Source of the DNA: Enterovibrio nigricans DSM 22720
Lineage (GTDB): Bacteria; Pseudomonadota; Gammaproteobacteria; Enterobacterales; Vibrionaceae
Assembly: GCF_900167155.1 (NCBI RefSeq)
Contig: NZ_FUXU01000027.1
Span: 1 to 53,009 of the forward strand
Reading direction: 5' to 3'
DNA: 53,009 nt
The position numbers and the translations under genes are program-made. This document shows positions 1 through 9,486 of the stretch, piece by piece (positions within the stretch are counted from its first letter, which is position 1; each line of letters starts with the position of its first letter). Below the pieces are notes generated by a model. It had not been told where the DNA came from. It worked only from the letters and a program-made list of their open reading frames with translations, and ran no database searches.

Positions 1-42
1 CTTACAGGACTGGGTATGCCTGAAACTCAGTATATTGCTTAA
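1..42 (+). CDS. 3' end of an unidentified gene (partial)
   Basis: An open frame enters from the left edge and reads TGLGMPETQYIA before a TAA stop. It lies on the same strand and 23 bases before the VanZ-like gene, so it is probably the last codons of the preceding gene in a polysaccharide locus. Too little is visible to name it, and it could be a chance open frame. Confidence 0.35.
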   Translation, partial: LTGLGMPETQYIA

Positions 43-65
43 GAACCGAACAACTTTAGGCTGCC

Positions 66-338
66 ATGTCTTCCAACCGAATTAAGCAACAAAGCCGCTC
101 TTTTATCCTCGGCACGCTTTGTCGGCTTACTACACAAAGAAAAAGCAGCTTTGGGTTACCACCCGCTACCCTCTTCGTTTTGGTATTGGTCGTGTTAGAT
201 GAGTCAATACAATCGCTCATCCCCTCAAGACAATTCTCTTGGTTAGATATGGCGGTAAACGTCTTTGGCGCTCTAGCTGGTACATATTTTTGCAGTGTAA
301 TTGCGATGATTTGGTCAAAAATAATAGCGTCTCGCTAG
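66..338 (+). CDS. VanZ-like small membrane protein
   Basis: A 90-residue protein. Residues about 30-80 carry the pattern typical of VanZ-family proteins: a hydrophobic helix followed by DESIQSLIPSRQFSWLD and then a second helix (VNVFGALAGTYF). In the family this is the acidic D/E-x-x-Q plus R-x-F-S-x-x-D signature. Members found in exopolysaccharide clusters are about 100-120 residues and of unknown biochemical role, so this copy is slightly short at the N terminus. In-frame stops at 21 and 57 exclude a longer form in this frame. The ribosome site is weak. It is followed by a secreted protein and an O-antigen ligase, which fits a surface-polysaccharide locus. Family call is from the motif; function is not known. 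Confidence 0.6.
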   Translation: MSSNRIKQQSRSFILGTLCRLTTQRKSSFGLPPATLFVLVLVVLDESIQSLIPSRQFSWLDMAVNVFGALAGTYFCSVIAMIWSKIIASR

Positions 339-434
339 ATCACCCTACCTTGAATTCCTTATCCATTCTATATCATCTCAAATTTGATATAGTTATTTTT
401 ATCAACCTCTTGAATCCACTTTCAAGGAAGAATC

Positions 435-896
435 ATGAAAATCGCAGCCACTCTTTTGAGCGCGACTACCCTTGCATTATCTTCGTTAGCATTTGCTTTC
501 GAAAGCGATGAACAACGCGACGCAATACTGCTTCAGCTCGGTGAAACACCGACAGAAGAAACGTACCAAAACGTTTTAATCGAAAATGCTGAGTTCGCTA
601 TCGATATATTGGCGATTTTACTTAGTCTGAAAGGCGTTGACCCTCAATTTGCCGTCCAAGCCGCGATGACGGCAGCCCCAGATAGCGCACTTGAGATTGC
701 CCAACTTGCCCGTGATATCGGAGTGAGCAATGAAAACATAACGACTGCTGCTCTGCTAGCCGGGCTCGACCCAACTGCAATTGCGGAAGCAACCGCCGCG
801 GGTATTCAAACTGCAACTGCAGGTCCCGCTCCACCTTCTGCTCCTACTGTAGGTGGACAAGGTGGTGGTGGCACAGGTGTTATCTCCCCTAATTAG
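435..896 (+). CDS. secreted protein of unknown function, Gly-rich C terminus
   Basis: A 153-residue protein that I do not recognise. It starts with a clear Sec signal peptide (residues 1-21, cleavage after SLAFA) and a good ribosome site (AAGGAAG, 9 bases upstream). The mature part is acidic and Ala-rich, with two similar helical segments (around GVDPQFAVQAAM and AGLDPTAIAEAT), suggesting a short internal repeat. The tail is a Pro then Gly run (GGQGGGGTGVISPN). It has no cysteine, no lipobox and no C-terminal membrane helix. It sits between a VanZ-like gene and an O-antigen ligase gene and is closed by its own terminator, so a role at the cell surface or in polysaccharide export is a reasonable guess only. 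Confidence 0.75.
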   Translation: MKIAATLLSATTLALSSLAFAFESDEQRDAILLQLGETPTEETYQNVLIENAEFAIDILAILLSLKGVDPQFAVQAAMTAAPDSALEIAQLARDIGVSNENITTAALLAGLDPTAIAEATAAGIQTATAGPAPPSAPTVGGQGGGGTGVISPN

Positions 897-926
897 GGTA
901 TAGATTCAAAATATTAGCCTTCTATT

Positions 927-950
927 AGCCCAACATCTGTTGGGCTTTTT
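927..950 (+). terminator. rho-independent terminator after the secreted protein
   Basis: AGCCCAAC and GTTGGGCT form a perfect 8-bp stem with a 4-base loop, followed by TTTTT. It separates the secreted protein gene from the O-antigen ligase gene. Confidence 0.85.
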
Positions 951-976
951 GTTGTACTCTCATCAAGAGATTTTGT

Positions 977-2404
977 ATGGCTTCCTTAGAGAAACTTTCT
1001 TTTTATTCCCTTCTTTTACTTATTATTTGGCTACCAATCCCACTTGGCAGCAATAGAGATTGGGCTTGGGCAATCGCAGAAATCTGGATAGCGCTCCAAT
1101 CGGTAACGCTGATTCTCGTCTATCGCGGAAACTTACCTTCGGAGCCAATAAAGCGTTATAGTTGCCTACTGTTTGGCCTAGCTCTATTTCAGGTATGGGT
1201 GTTTTTTCAAACGCTTCCCCTTCCATGGGAAATCCTCGCTTTCTTTTCTCATAAAAGTGCCGATATTTACCAACTTGTTGGCGCACCACAAGGCTTTGTC
1301 TCGCTTGATTCACGTATGACCCTTACCGCACTGTTTAAAGGGATTGCTTATACACTTTTTGTACTAAATGCTATTTTTTTGGTGAGTTCTAGCAAACGGC
1401 TCAAACACGTTGTATTGGCCATCGTGATAAGTGGGACGTTACAGGCATTTTATGCCGCTATGGTTGTGTTGCTTGATATAACTGAAAGCCCAGTATTTGA
1501 CTTTGCTGAGGAAGGTATTGCCACAGGTTCATTCATTTATAAAAACCACCTTGCTAATTACCTTATGATGGCATTGTGTATGGGGCTGGGTTTAATTGTT
1601 ACACAGCTTCACACCAGCCCTTCTGACTCACGCTTTGTCTTCATAAAACGGCTTCTAGAAGGGATCCTAAGCCGAAAAATGTACATCCGCCTATGTCTCG
1701 TTATTATGGTTATCGCACTCGTCATGACGCGTTCGCGCATGGGTAACACCGCTTTTTTCGCAGCAACCGCTATCGGCGGGCTCTTAGCACTGCTGTTTTA
1801 TAAAAATAAACCCCGTGCGTTAACAGTGTTGGTTGCCAGTGTTATTGCAATAGATACCATTGTCGTCGGTGCGTTATTTGGTCTGGAAAAAGTGAAGCAG
1901 CGCTTGGTTGAAACTTCGCTAGGCGTAGAATCTCGCGACCAGGTTGTCATTTGGTCACTCGATATTATTCGTGATTTTCCGCTAACTGGGACAGGCATGG
2001 CGAGTTTTTATACCATCTTCCCCATGTACTCACGAGCTGACATTGGATTCTACGACCATGCGCATAATGACTACATTCAATTTATGGTCGAAGCAGGTAT
2101 TCCCGCAACACTTCTGCTGGGATTTGTCGTGCTTTACGCATTTGCGCGCGCTTTTTCTACCATCAGAAAACGGCATAGCAAGACGATGAAAGGGATCGCG
2201 CTAGGGTGTATTATGTCCATCATTGGGATGCTTATTCACATTAGTGTCGACTTTAATCTTCAGCCTATGGCGAATGCCCTCACCTTCATATTGATTTTGT
2301 TTCTTGCTAATGCGAGTGCCGTGTTGCCAGCATCGGGAACATTAGTCGCAGCGAGCTCTTCACAAGCTCTCCGACAGAATATAGAGAGCGCCAATCATGT
2401 TTAA
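977..2404 (+). CDS. O-antigen ligase / polysaccharide polymerase family (Wzy/WaaL-like)
   Basis: A 475-residue integral membrane protein with about 11-12 hydrophobic segments. The large periplasmic stretch around residues 320-365 contains SRDQVVIWSLDIIRDFPLTGTG and a YDHAHNDYIQFMVEAG segment, the hallmark of the O-antigen ligase domain (H-N-x-Y-x-x, G-x-G) seen in Wzy_C/WaaL-type enzymes. Such proteins join or polymerise undecaprenyl-linked glycans at the periplasmic face of the inner membrane. Wzy polymerases and WaaL ligases cannot be told apart by eye. It overlaps the next gene, a Wzb-like phosphatase, by 8 bases, which indicates one operon and supports a capsule or exopolysaccharide role. 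Confidence 0.85.
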   Translation: MASLEKLSFYSLLLLIIWLPIPLGSNRDWAWAIAEIWIALQSVTLILVYRGNLPSEPIKRYSCLLFGLALFQVWVFFQTLPLPWEILAFFSHKSADIYQLVGAPQGFVSLDSRMTLTALFKGIAYTLFVLNAIFLVSSSKRLKHVVLAIVISGTLQAFYAAMVVLLDITESPVFDFAEEGIATGSFIYKNHLANYLMMALCMGLGLIVTQLHTSPSDSRFVFIKRLLEGILSRKMYIRLCLVIMVIALVMTRSRMGNTAFFAATAIGGLLALLFYKNKPRALTVLVASVIAIDTIVVGALFGLEKVKQRLVETSLGVESRDQVVIWSLDIIRDFPLTGTGMASFYTIFPMYSRADIGFYDHAHNDYIQFMVEAGIPATLLLGFVVLYAFARAFSTIRKRHSKTMKGIALGCIMSIIGMLIHISVDFNLQPMANALTFILILFLANASAVLPASGTLVAASSSQALRQNIESANHV

Positions 2405-2840
2405 TCGTATTCTTGTCGTTTGTACGGCGAATATCTGTCGTTCACCAATAGCAGAGGCACTCTTGAAAGCGAGCCTACCCGATCACGTGATTGCATCAGC
2501 AGGTACCAGGGTTGCGTCTAGCCATTTAATAAACGCCAATGCGCACCATTTATCCCAGCAAGTGAGTGCCGAACGTGGGTTCGACCTATCCGACCACGCT
2601 GCTAAACAGCTAAGTCCCGAATTGTGCTCTGAATTCGACTTGATATTGGTTATGTCACATGACCACATTGACGAAGTCGCGCAGCTTTTACCGGGTTCAA
2701 GAAGCAAAACCATGCTTTTAGGGCAATGGATTGGTCAAGGCGATATAGACGACCCCATCCACCAGCCCAAAGAGGCCTTTGATTCTCTCTTTCGCACCTT
2801 AGTGCGCGCAACTGACGCTTGGGTGCAGAAGCTCACATAA
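2397..2840 (+). CDS. low-molecular-weight protein-tyrosine phosphatase (Wzb-like)
   Basis: A 147-residue cytosolic phosphatase. The P-loop CTANICRS (C9-x5-R15-S16) gives the nucleophilic cysteine and phosphate-binding arginine, and DDPIHQP near residue 118 supplies the general-acid Asp-Pro. Length matches the family. In capsule loci these enzymes remove phosphate from the tyrosine-rich tail of a Wzc-type kinase and so control chain export. The start ATG lies inside the last codons of the ligase gene (ATGTTTAA overlap), so translation is likely coupled. No kinase or export gene is visible in the window; they would be expected to the left. The residue after the first Ala is Asn as usual, so nothing suggests an inactive enzyme. 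Confidence 0.9.
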   Translation: MFNRILVVCTANICRSPIAEALLKASLPDHVIASAGTRVASSHLINANAHHLSQQVSAERGFDLSDHAAKQLSPELCSEFDLILVMSHDHIDEVAQLLPGSRSKTMLLGQWIGQGDIDDPIHQPKEAFDSLFRTLVRATDAWVQKLT

Positions 2841-2876
2841 GCTAGATGCTTAATACTGCATCAGCAATGGACAAAA

Positions 2877-2904
2877 AAAATCCGCCCTAGTGGCGGATTT
2901 TTTC
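2877..2904 (+). terminator. terminator of the polysaccharide operon
   Basis: AATCCGCC, a short loop, then GGCGGATT followed by TTTTTC, with an A run on the left side. It closes the ligase-phosphatase operon. Confidence 0.85.
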
Positions 2905-2965
2905 TTTCCAGAAACAAAACTCAACGTCGTTGATTTTAATCTCAAAGCATTTGCTATAAAGACAA

Positions 2966-3138
2966 GGCGACAATTGAACGAATCCCCGGGAGCAAAGTTA
3001 ACAAGGAATAACTCAGCTCTCGACGAATTTCTAAATCATTGGCTCTGAGGCAGGGCAGCAATTTAGCGAGTCACTGGGAGCTTAGTTTACTAAGTGACTA
3101 GTGCGAGTTCATGCAGCTAACGCAGAATCAGAGCCAAG
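2966..3138. repeat. ERIC-like palindromic repeat with a second half-copy
   Basis: This fills most of the 308-base gap between the phosphatase gene and gsk. Bases 3039-3138 are bounded by a perfect 10-bp inverted repeat (TTGGCTCTGA / TCAGAGCCAA) and have a palindromic centre (AGTCAC ... GTGACT at about 3069-3099). The centre matches the style of enterobacterial repetitive intergenic consensus (ERIC) elements, known in Vibrio (AGTCACTGGGAGC, then AAGTGACTAGTGCGAG). A second piece at 2966-2993 is a direct repeat of 3054-3081, 21 of 28 bases identical by eye. So a partial and a complete element lie in tandem. No protein is coded here. The ERIC assignment is from recall of the consensus. Confidence 0.7.
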
Positions 3139-3148
3139 GATGACGAAA

Positions 3149-4453
3149 TTAGCGTTCCCAGTATGCCTCTTCCAAGCTATCTTCCTTCTCAGGAAGCGCA
3201 CGCGACAAACGTGGAGAGTGCTGCGCAAGCACTTCGTAGCTTACACGGTTTGCGTACTTACAAACCTGTGAGAATGAGCTATAAGTCAGGAATGGGTATG
3301 TGTGCTTACTTGAGTTCGGCACATTTTCGCGGTGGTAGCGGTTTGCTGACATATCGTGCAGCACAGCTGATAACGCACCATCGCCCGCACCATTTGTGTT
3401 CTTAATGCGCTCTGGACCACCCATATATGGTGCAATGTGTGAATACACCTTTATTGGGTCTTCACAGTATTTTTTCACCATTGGGCGGCTGAACTCATAA
3501 CGGTTAAATTCCGCTACTGAACCTGGCAGCAACGGTAACGAGGTTTCACGCTTCGCGTCGTTTTCAGTATAACCTGCCATGTACAGACCCACTGGGCCAG
3601 CAGTACACAGCACCATGTCTACCCATTCTAGCGCCTTATCGGCTGCGCGTAGCGGATCCGCTTCACCCGTCAGTGCTTCACCTTCTTCTTCGTTCATCGC
3701 AACAACGGTTACGTGCTCAGAAAGGAAATCTCGCCACCACTGAGGATTCTGCTGAATAACGTATTTAGTGCCCAGCGTCATCACAACTGGCACATCGTAT
3801 TTCTTCGCGTACTCAATCGCTTTCATCGTCGCTTCTGGCATTGGATCGCCTTCTTTACAACGAACAAGGTACGCAGTCAAAACCAACGCCGATGCATTCT
3901 TAAACACATGTTCAGGAATGGAATCAGGGTGAAGTTGGTTCATTAGGCCTTCACTGATTGCAAAAGTACGCTCGCCATCTTCACTGATCAGCGCGTAACA
4001 ACGACCAATTGGTCCCTGAACCGCTTGAAGGTAGTTCATATCCATGCGGCTAGACGTGTTACACAAATAGCGATATGCGTAACTACCGATGGTGATGTCA
4101 CGGCTCATTACACCCAACAGAATCGATTTGTCATCTGCCAACGTGGAATAATTGTGAAGCGTATTTCCAATAGTGCCACCCGCAAATTCGTAGCTGATCA
4201 TGTTGTTTTCTTTAAGCTCTTGATACAAGGCTTCTGCACGCTTGTCATCAATAACCAAAGAGTGGCCTTTGCTCAACTCGTACTTCTTCACGAAGTCGTC
4301 ACTGACTTTCGCTTCGATATCTACCAACGTTTGGTCAATACCGATTACACAAGGGCTTTTCAGCCTACGTTGTTCACTTGCCTGAACAACCAATGGATCA
4401 CGTGCGTGCACAGGAAAATAGTGCTTAGACTTGCGTTGGCCTGGGAATTTCAT
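3149..4453 (-). CDS. gsk: inosine-guanosine kinase
   Basis: A 434-residue PfkB/ribokinase-fold kinase that phosphorylates guanosine and inosine to GMP and IMP in purine salvage. From memory it is collinear with E. coli Gsk over its full length: MKFPGQRKSKHYFP at the start, GIDQTLVDIEAKV, FAGGTIGNTLHNYS in the N-terminal third, and the ATP/catalytic GAGDGA motif at about residues 355-360. The frame is open for 29 more codons upstream, but MKFPG at 4453 matches the family start and gives the family length. It follows hemH and adk on the same strand, the same order as in E. coli (adk, hemH, gsk region). Confidence 0.95.
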   Translation of the reverse strand: MKFPGQRKSKHYFPVHARDPLVVQASEQRRLKSPCVIGIDQTLVDIEAKVSDDFVKKYELSKGHSLVIDDKRAEALYQELKENNMISYEFAGGTIGNTLHNYSTLADDKSILLGVMSRDITIGSYAYRYLCNTSSRMDMNYLQAVQGPIGRCYALISEDGERTFAISEGLMNQLHPDSIPEHVFKNASALVLTAYLVRCKEGDPMPEATMKAIEYAKKYDVPVVMTLGTKYVIQQNPQWWRDFLSEHVTVVAMNEEEGEALTGEADPLRAADKALEWVDMVLCTAGPVGLYMAGYTENDAKRETSLPLLPGSVAEFNRYEFSRPMVKKYCEDPIKVYSHIAPYMGGPERIKNTNGAGDGALSAVLHDMSANRYHRENVPNSSKHTYPFLTYSSFSQVCKYANRVSYEVLAQHSPRLSRALPEKEDSLEEAYWER

Positions 4454-4530
4454 GATTCGATGCGTCGTAGTAGTGGCGAAAAATGCGAATTCTATCACAC
4501 ATATTTGTATGATAAAGACACCCATTACAA

Positions 4531-4566
4531 ATATACCCAAGTGACAACTATTTCATTTGGGTATAT
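4531..4566 (-). terminator. inverted repeat between hemH and gsk, possible terminator
   Basis: ATATACCCAA and TTGGGTATAT form a perfect 10-bp stem with a 16-base loop, just after hemH and before gsk. The T tract is weak, so it may be an intrinsic terminator of hemH, an operator, or an mRNA processing hairpin. Confidence 0.45.
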
Positions 4567-4601
4567 TCAGTATAGAAAGGCGCAATTTTCCCGCTTAAGA
4601 C

Positions 4602-5570
4602 CTACCAGCCTTTGGTATGTCTTTCTACAAGATGACACATCATCTCAATGTGAGCAGGGGAATCGTTAAGACACGGAATGTAATTGTACGTTTTTCCACC
4701 AGCGGTAATAAATATGTCGCGGTTTTGCTCTGCAATTTCTTCCAAGGTCTCAAGACAATCAACAGAAAACGCTGGCGTGATGATATCGATTCGTTCAACG
4801 CCTTCAGAGGGTAAGACTTCCAACGTTTTGTCCGTATACGGCTGAAGCCACTCTTCGCGGCCAAACCTCGACTGATACGTCATCTTAACTGGCACTTCGG
4901 TATTCAACCGCGCAGCCAGCTTGATGGTTGTCTCTTGACAATGTTCCGCATACGGATCGCCATTGTCTGCAAAACGTTTTGGTATACCGTGGTAAGAGCA
5001 CACTAACATGTCCGGTTTACCGTTTGCTTCCCATTGCAATTCAACAGACCGCGCTAACGCTTCAATGTACGTGTCTTCACTGAAATAGTGATTGATAAAG
5101 CGAAGCTCTGGCAATGCTGGGTGTTGCTTTAGCGACGTAGCCAGCTTGTCAAAAATCGCCGCGGTGGTCGTTCTTGAGTACTGCGGATAAAGCGGAAAAA
5201 CGAGGATTTTTTCACAGCCGCGAGCTCTCAATGCATCTACGCCAGAAGCAAGACTCGGGGAGCCATAGGTCATCCCAAGTTCCACCGGCAGATTAAGCGC
5301 CGCTTCGAGCGCCATCTTTTGACGCTTAGAATGCACCAGCAGTGGTGAGCCTTCGTCCATCCACACGCTGGCATACAGCTTTGCGACCTTAGGCGCGCGT
5401 ACCGGAAGAATAATACCATGCAGCAACGGACACCATAACCATCGCGTCATGTCTACGACACGTTTGTCATGGAGGAATTCACCCAAGAAGGCTTTCACTG
5501 CTTTCGCGGTCGGTGCTTCAGGCGTTCCCAAGTTTGCCAGCAACACCCCAACTTTTTGAGTACTTTCCAT
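4602..5570 (-). CDS. hemH: ferrochelatase
   Basis: A 322-residue enzyme inserting ferrous iron into protoporphyrin IX, the last step of haem synthesis, in the cytoplasm or at the inner membrane face. The catalytic histidine sits at residue 194 in [10 protein letters not shown], the same number as in E. coli. The second conserved cluster is [10 protein letters not shown] near residues 269-278. The N-terminal [13 protein letters not shown] and the DEGSPLL block are also typical. Length equals the E. coli protein. It lies downstream of adk with a terminator between them, so it probably has its own promoter. Confidence 0.96.
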   Translation of the reverse strand: MESTQKVGVLLANLGTPEAPTAKAVKAFLGEFLHDKRVVDMTRWLWCPLLHGIILPVRAPKVAKLYASVWMDEGSPLLVHSKRQKMALEAALNLPVELGMTYGSPSLASGVDALRARGCEKILVFPLYPQYSRTTTAAIFDKLATSLKQHPALPELRFINHYFSEDTYIEALARSVELQWEANGKPDMLVCSYHGIPKRFADNGDPYAEHCQETTIKLAARLNTEVPVKMTYQSRFGREEWLQPYTDKTLEVLPSEGVERIDIITPAFSVDCLETLEEIAEQNRDIFITAGGKTYNYIPCLNDSPAHIEMMCHLVERHTKGW

Positions 5571-5653
5571 TTCAACCTTCTTTAACAGTTAGTTACGTCA
5601 AGAAGAATAACATACCGCACGAAACCATGGCTGCTTTCCTAGAAGATAAGATC

Positions 5654-5684
5654 AAAAAAGGGCAATCTTTCGATTGCCCTTTTT
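5654..5684 (-). terminator. terminator of adk
   Basis: GGGCAATC and GATTGCCC form an 8-bp stem with a TTTC loop. The minus strand reads into a run of six T. It lies between the adk stop and the hemH start. Confidence 0.85.
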
Positions 5685-5704
5685 ATCAAATCGCTATGCG
5701 TGTC

Positions 5705-6364
<660 letters not shown>

Positions 6365-6414
6365 TTACTTTGGAGTGTTCGCAAAAAAATGCAAAATACA
6401 CGGTTATGTAAACG

Positions 6415-6448
6415 CTATCAAGCCCAGCGATCCTGCTGGGCTTGATAG
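6415..6448 (-). terminator. hairpin terminator between htpG and adk
   Basis: CTATCAAGCCCAGC and GCTGGGCTTGATAG form a perfect 14-bp stem with a 6-base loop, 33 bases after the htpG stop. The T tract on the minus strand is short, so termination may be partial. Confidence 0.65.
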
Positions 6449-6480
6449 TTAATGGTTATCTATTCAAAGCTGTGACGCAA

Positions 6481-8388
6481 TTAGCCTTTAGTCAGAAGTT
6501 GATTCACGGCTGTCAGGAATTGAGACGGATCGTCCATTGCACCACGTTCCGCCAACATTGCCTGTCCAAGCAGCATCTCAGCCCAACGACCAAAAACAAC
6601 CTCGTCAGCTTCATCAGACATCTGTTTCACTAACGTATGTTCAGGGTTCAACTCAAAAATATATTTCACTTCAGGCGCTTGCTGGCCTGCCGCTTCAAGT
6701 AGCTTAGCCATCTGTGTGCCCATTTCAAACTGATCCGTCACCACAACAGCGGGTGTGCCAGAGAGTTTGAAGGTTGGTCTCACATCTTTAACGCGATCGC
6801 CCAGGTAGTTTTTGGTGCGCTCAACAACAGACTCAAACGCTTTTTCTGTTTCTTCACGCTTCTCTTTCTCAGCATCATCTTCAAACTTACTCAGGTCGAG
6901 ATCCGCTTTGGTGATCGCTTGGAACTGTTTGCCATCAAACTCTGGCAGGTAACCCATCAGCCATTCATCGATGCGATCGTACATCAGAATAACTTCAATG
7001 CCTTTTGCTTTGAACTGCTCAAGGTGAGGGCTGTTCTTCGCGGCCTGATAGCTATCAGCTGTCAGGTAATAAATCTTGTCTTGCTCTTCTTTCATGCGCG
7101 ACACGTAGTCACCAAGCGACACGCTTTGCTCACTGGTGTCAGTGTTCGTTGATGCAAAACGCAAAAGCGCCGCCACTTTCTCACGGTTAGCAAAGTCTTC
7201 CGCAGGGCCTTCTTTCAGTACCAGACCAAATTCTTTCCAGAAGCTCAGGTACTTGTCAGCGTCATTATTCGACAGACGCTCAAGCATCGTTAGCACGCGC
7301 TTGGTACAGGCGTTTCGAAGCGCTTGTGTGACTTTGTTATCTTGAAGGATTTCACGCGACACGTTCAAAGGCAGATCATTGGAGTCAATCAGACCACGAA
7401 CAAATCGCAGGTAACTCGGCATAAACTGCGCAGCGTCGTCCATGATAAATACGCGCTGAACGTATAGTTTCAGGCCATGCTTATGTTCACGATTGAACAA
7501 ATCCCAAGGAGCTTTTGATGGGATATAGAGCAAGCTGGTGTAATCATTCTTGCCTTCGACACGGTTATGGCTCCACTGCAGCGGATCCGCAAAGTCGTGT
7601 GAAAGGTGTTTATAAAATTCTTTATATTCTTCTTCAGAAACATCTGATTTTGAGCGAGTCCAAAGGGCTTGAGCTTTATTTATTTTTTCCCATTTGCCCT
7701 GCTCAGTTTCATTACCTTCTTCATCGCGCTCTTTCGCCCACATTTCAACGGGAATGCCAATGTGATCAGAGTACTTACCAATCACTTCGCGCAAGCGCCA
7801 ATCATCCAGAAACTCTTTGTCATCTTCACGTAGATGCAGCGTAATCACGGTACCGCGAGAAGCTTTATCAATGCCCTCAATGGTGTACTCACCTTCACCA
7901 GTTGATTCCCACAACACAGCCTCTGATGCATCAGTACCTGCCGCGCGAGTCTCTACTGTGACTTTGTCAGCAACGATGAACGCTGAATAGAAACCTACAC
8001 CAAATTGGCCGATAAGCTGGCTGTCCTTGGTTTGCTCATCGGAAAGGTGCTTGAAGAAGTCAGCGGTGCCCGACTTTGCAATGGTGCCGAGGTTATCAAT
8101 CACTTCCTCTCGGCTCATACCAATACCATTGTCTTCAATGGTCAACGTGCCCGCGTCTTTGTCGACACTAAGTCTTACACGCAGATCGCCATCACTTTCA
8201 TACAAGGCTGCATTTGAAAGTGCTTTGAAACGTAATTTATCAGACGCATCTGACGCATTAGAAATCAATTCACGAAGAAAAATCTCTTTGTTTGAATAAA
8301 GAGAATGGATCATCAAGTGAAGAAGTTGCTTCACTTCAGATTGGAAACCACGTGTTTCCTTACTTTGTAGAGTCGCTTGATCGCTCAT
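6481..8388 (-). CDS. htpG: molecular chaperone HtpG (bacterial Hsp90)
   Basis: A 635-residue ATP-dependent dimeric chaperone. The GHKL ATP-binding domain is at the N terminus ([31 protein letters not shown]). A middle domain follows with the catalytic-arginine region [11 protein letters not shown], then a C-terminal dimerisation domain. The protein is full length. It is transcribed divergently from toxR, the standard Vibrionaceae arrangement. A heat-shock promoter is visible directly upstream. Downstream are adk and hemH. Confidence 0.97.
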   Translation of the reverse strand: MSDQATLQSKETRGFQSEVKQLLHLMIHSLYSNKEIFLRELISNASDASDKLRFKALSNAALYESDGDLRVRLSVDKDAGTLTIEDNGIGMSREEVIDNLGTIAKSGTADFFKHLSDEQTKDSQLIGQFGVGFYSAFIVADKVTVETRAAGTDASEAVLWESTGEGEYTIEGIDKASRGTVITLHLREDDKEFLDDWRLREVIGKYSDHIGIPVEMWAKERDEEGNETEQGKWEKINKAQALWTRSKSDVSEEEYKEFYKHLSHDFADPLQWSHNRVEGKNDYTSLLYIPSKAPWDLFNREHKHGLKLYVQRVFIMDDAAQFMPSYLRFVRGLIDSNDLPLNVSREILQDNKVTQALRNACTKRVLTMLERLSNNDADKYLSFWKEFGLVLKEGPAEDFANREKVAALLRFASTNTDTSEQSVSLGDYVSRMKEEQDKIYYLTADSYQAAKNSPHLEQFKAKGIEVILMYDRIDEWLMGYLPEFDGKQFQAITKADLDLSKFEDDAEKEKREETEKAFESVVERTKNYLGDRVKDVRPTFKLSGTPAVVVTDQFEMGTQMAKLLEAAGQQAPEVKYIFELNPEHTLVKQMSDEADEVVFGRWAEMLLGQAMLAERGAMDDPSQFLTAVNQLLTKG

Positions 8389-8428
8389 TTTAATCCAACC
8401 AAATGTAATTTATTAACTGTCTCTATGT

Positions 8429-8456
8429 AGATAGGGTCGCAGGTTTACTTTTCAAG
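8429..8456 (-). promoter_or_regulatory. sigma-32 (heat-shock) promoter of htpG
   Basis: Read on the minus strand, CTTGAAA (8456-8450), then 13 bases, then CCCTATCT (8436-8429). This fits the sigma-32 consensus CTTGAAA - 13 to 17 bases - CCCCATnT with one mismatch. It lies about 40 bases upstream of the htpG start codon. Confidence 0.85.
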
Positions 8457-8583
8457 GCTATTTAGGCATTTTTTCATTTATTGAGGTCTTTTTCGCAATT
8501 CGAGTATAATCATCTTCAATTACACCTATAAATCGGCCTTTTCCTCTAAAATTGCCCAAAATTCGTGCAGGTTAGAATTACGA

Positions 8584-9486
8584 ATGTTAAATAAATCGAA
8601 CCGATACCTACTGGGAGAGCGTTTTGTTTTTTCTCCCAGCGATAGCTCTCTGGTCGATCTTCATGAGAATGACGATTTAGTCCGGTTAGGGAGCAATGAA
8701 TGCCGCGTATTGATGGTACTCATCGAAGAGCCTCATGCCATCGTTACACGGAACCGAATTCACGACTTTGTTTGGCGTAAGCAAGGCTTTGAAGTTGATG
8801 ATTCCAGTTTGACGCAGTCTATTTCGACACTGAGAAAAGCGCTGAAAGAATCGACCAAAAATCCGATGTTCGTCAAAACGGTGCCTAAACGCGGTTATCA
8901 GGTTGTTTGTTCTGTTGAAGTCTACAATGACCAGCCAGTTGATATACCACAGCCGAGAGCACAGATTCAGGAGGAAACGTTACCGGAGCCTGTCGATAAA
9001 GTGTCGGATGACGTCGTTGATACGCCAGAGCCTATTGAAGAGGTTAGTCACGCCACCGACGACAAAATTGAAGACACATTTCCTGAGCCCATCCCGGTCA
9101 CCCTCTCTGCTTCACCGATTTACCCTAAAACGCCACTGGGCTCTTGGGTTGCCTTTTTATTAGCACTCATTCTTCCGATTGCCTTTTTTGTTGCTTCAAC
9201 CCCCAAATCAGAAGCATTTCGTGAACTTTTAAAGACCCAAGATGTGCCAGTATATATTCCTGTCACCAATGCACGTATTGAGCAGTGGAAACCAATGGTC
9301 GAGCGCTGCGTAAACAGGTATATCAGTCACTACAGCGACGGTGTCAAACTTGAAGAAGTGATTGTCACTGGTGGGCAAGATAATCAAATTTCCTTGAATT
9401 ACATACACAGTGCGGCAGACGCAAATGACAACGTGACGTATGTTGTCCTGACAAGCGAAGAAGGGAGCCACTCATTATGTCGATAA
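8584..9486 (+). CDS. toxR: transmembrane transcriptional activator ToxR
   Basis: A 300-residue inner-membrane regulator. Residues about 8-108 are a winged helix-turn-helix DNA-binding domain of the OmpR type, with the ToxR-specific string VWRKQGFEVDDSSLTQSIST and KTVPKRGYQ. A variable Pro/Glu-rich linker (about 115-182) follows, then one membrane helix (about 186-204). The periplasmic domain contains GGQDNQISLNYIHS and two cysteines, C242 and C299, at the positions that form the disulfide in V. cholerae ToxR. ToxR controls porin and virulence genes in Vibrio; an ompU-like porin gene lies about 7 kb downstream. The gene overlaps toxS by 10 bases and diverges from htpG. Confidence 0.96.
   Translation: MLNKSNRYLLGERFVFSPSDSSLVDLHENDDLVRLGSNECRVLMVLIEEPHAIVTRNRIHDFVWRKQGFEVDDSSLTQSISTLRKALKESTKNPMFVKTVPKRGYQVVCSVEVYNDQPVDIPQPRAQIQEETLPEPVDKVSDDVVDTPEPIEEVSHATDDKIEDTFPEPIPVTLSASPIYPKTPLGSWVAFLLALILPIAFFVASTPKSEAFRELLKTQDVPVYIPVTNARIEQWKPMVERCVNRYISHYSDGVKLEEVIVTGGQDNQISLNYIHSAADANDNVTYVVLTSEEGSHSLCR

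Noticed and set aside
435-896. Secreted protein as a substrate of the rhombosortase (GlyGly-CTERM)
   Set aside because: It has a Gly-rich tail but no following hydrophobic helix or basic end, which the sorting signal needs.
1023-1313. Antisense open frames inside the ligase gene and many similar frames opposite real genes
   Set aside because: They lie opposite strongly coding frames, lack ribosome sites and show no recognisable domain.
4454-4540. Longer N terminus for gsk (29 extra residues, hydrophobic)
   Set aside because: The extension is not part of the family; MKFPG at 4453 matches the known start and length.
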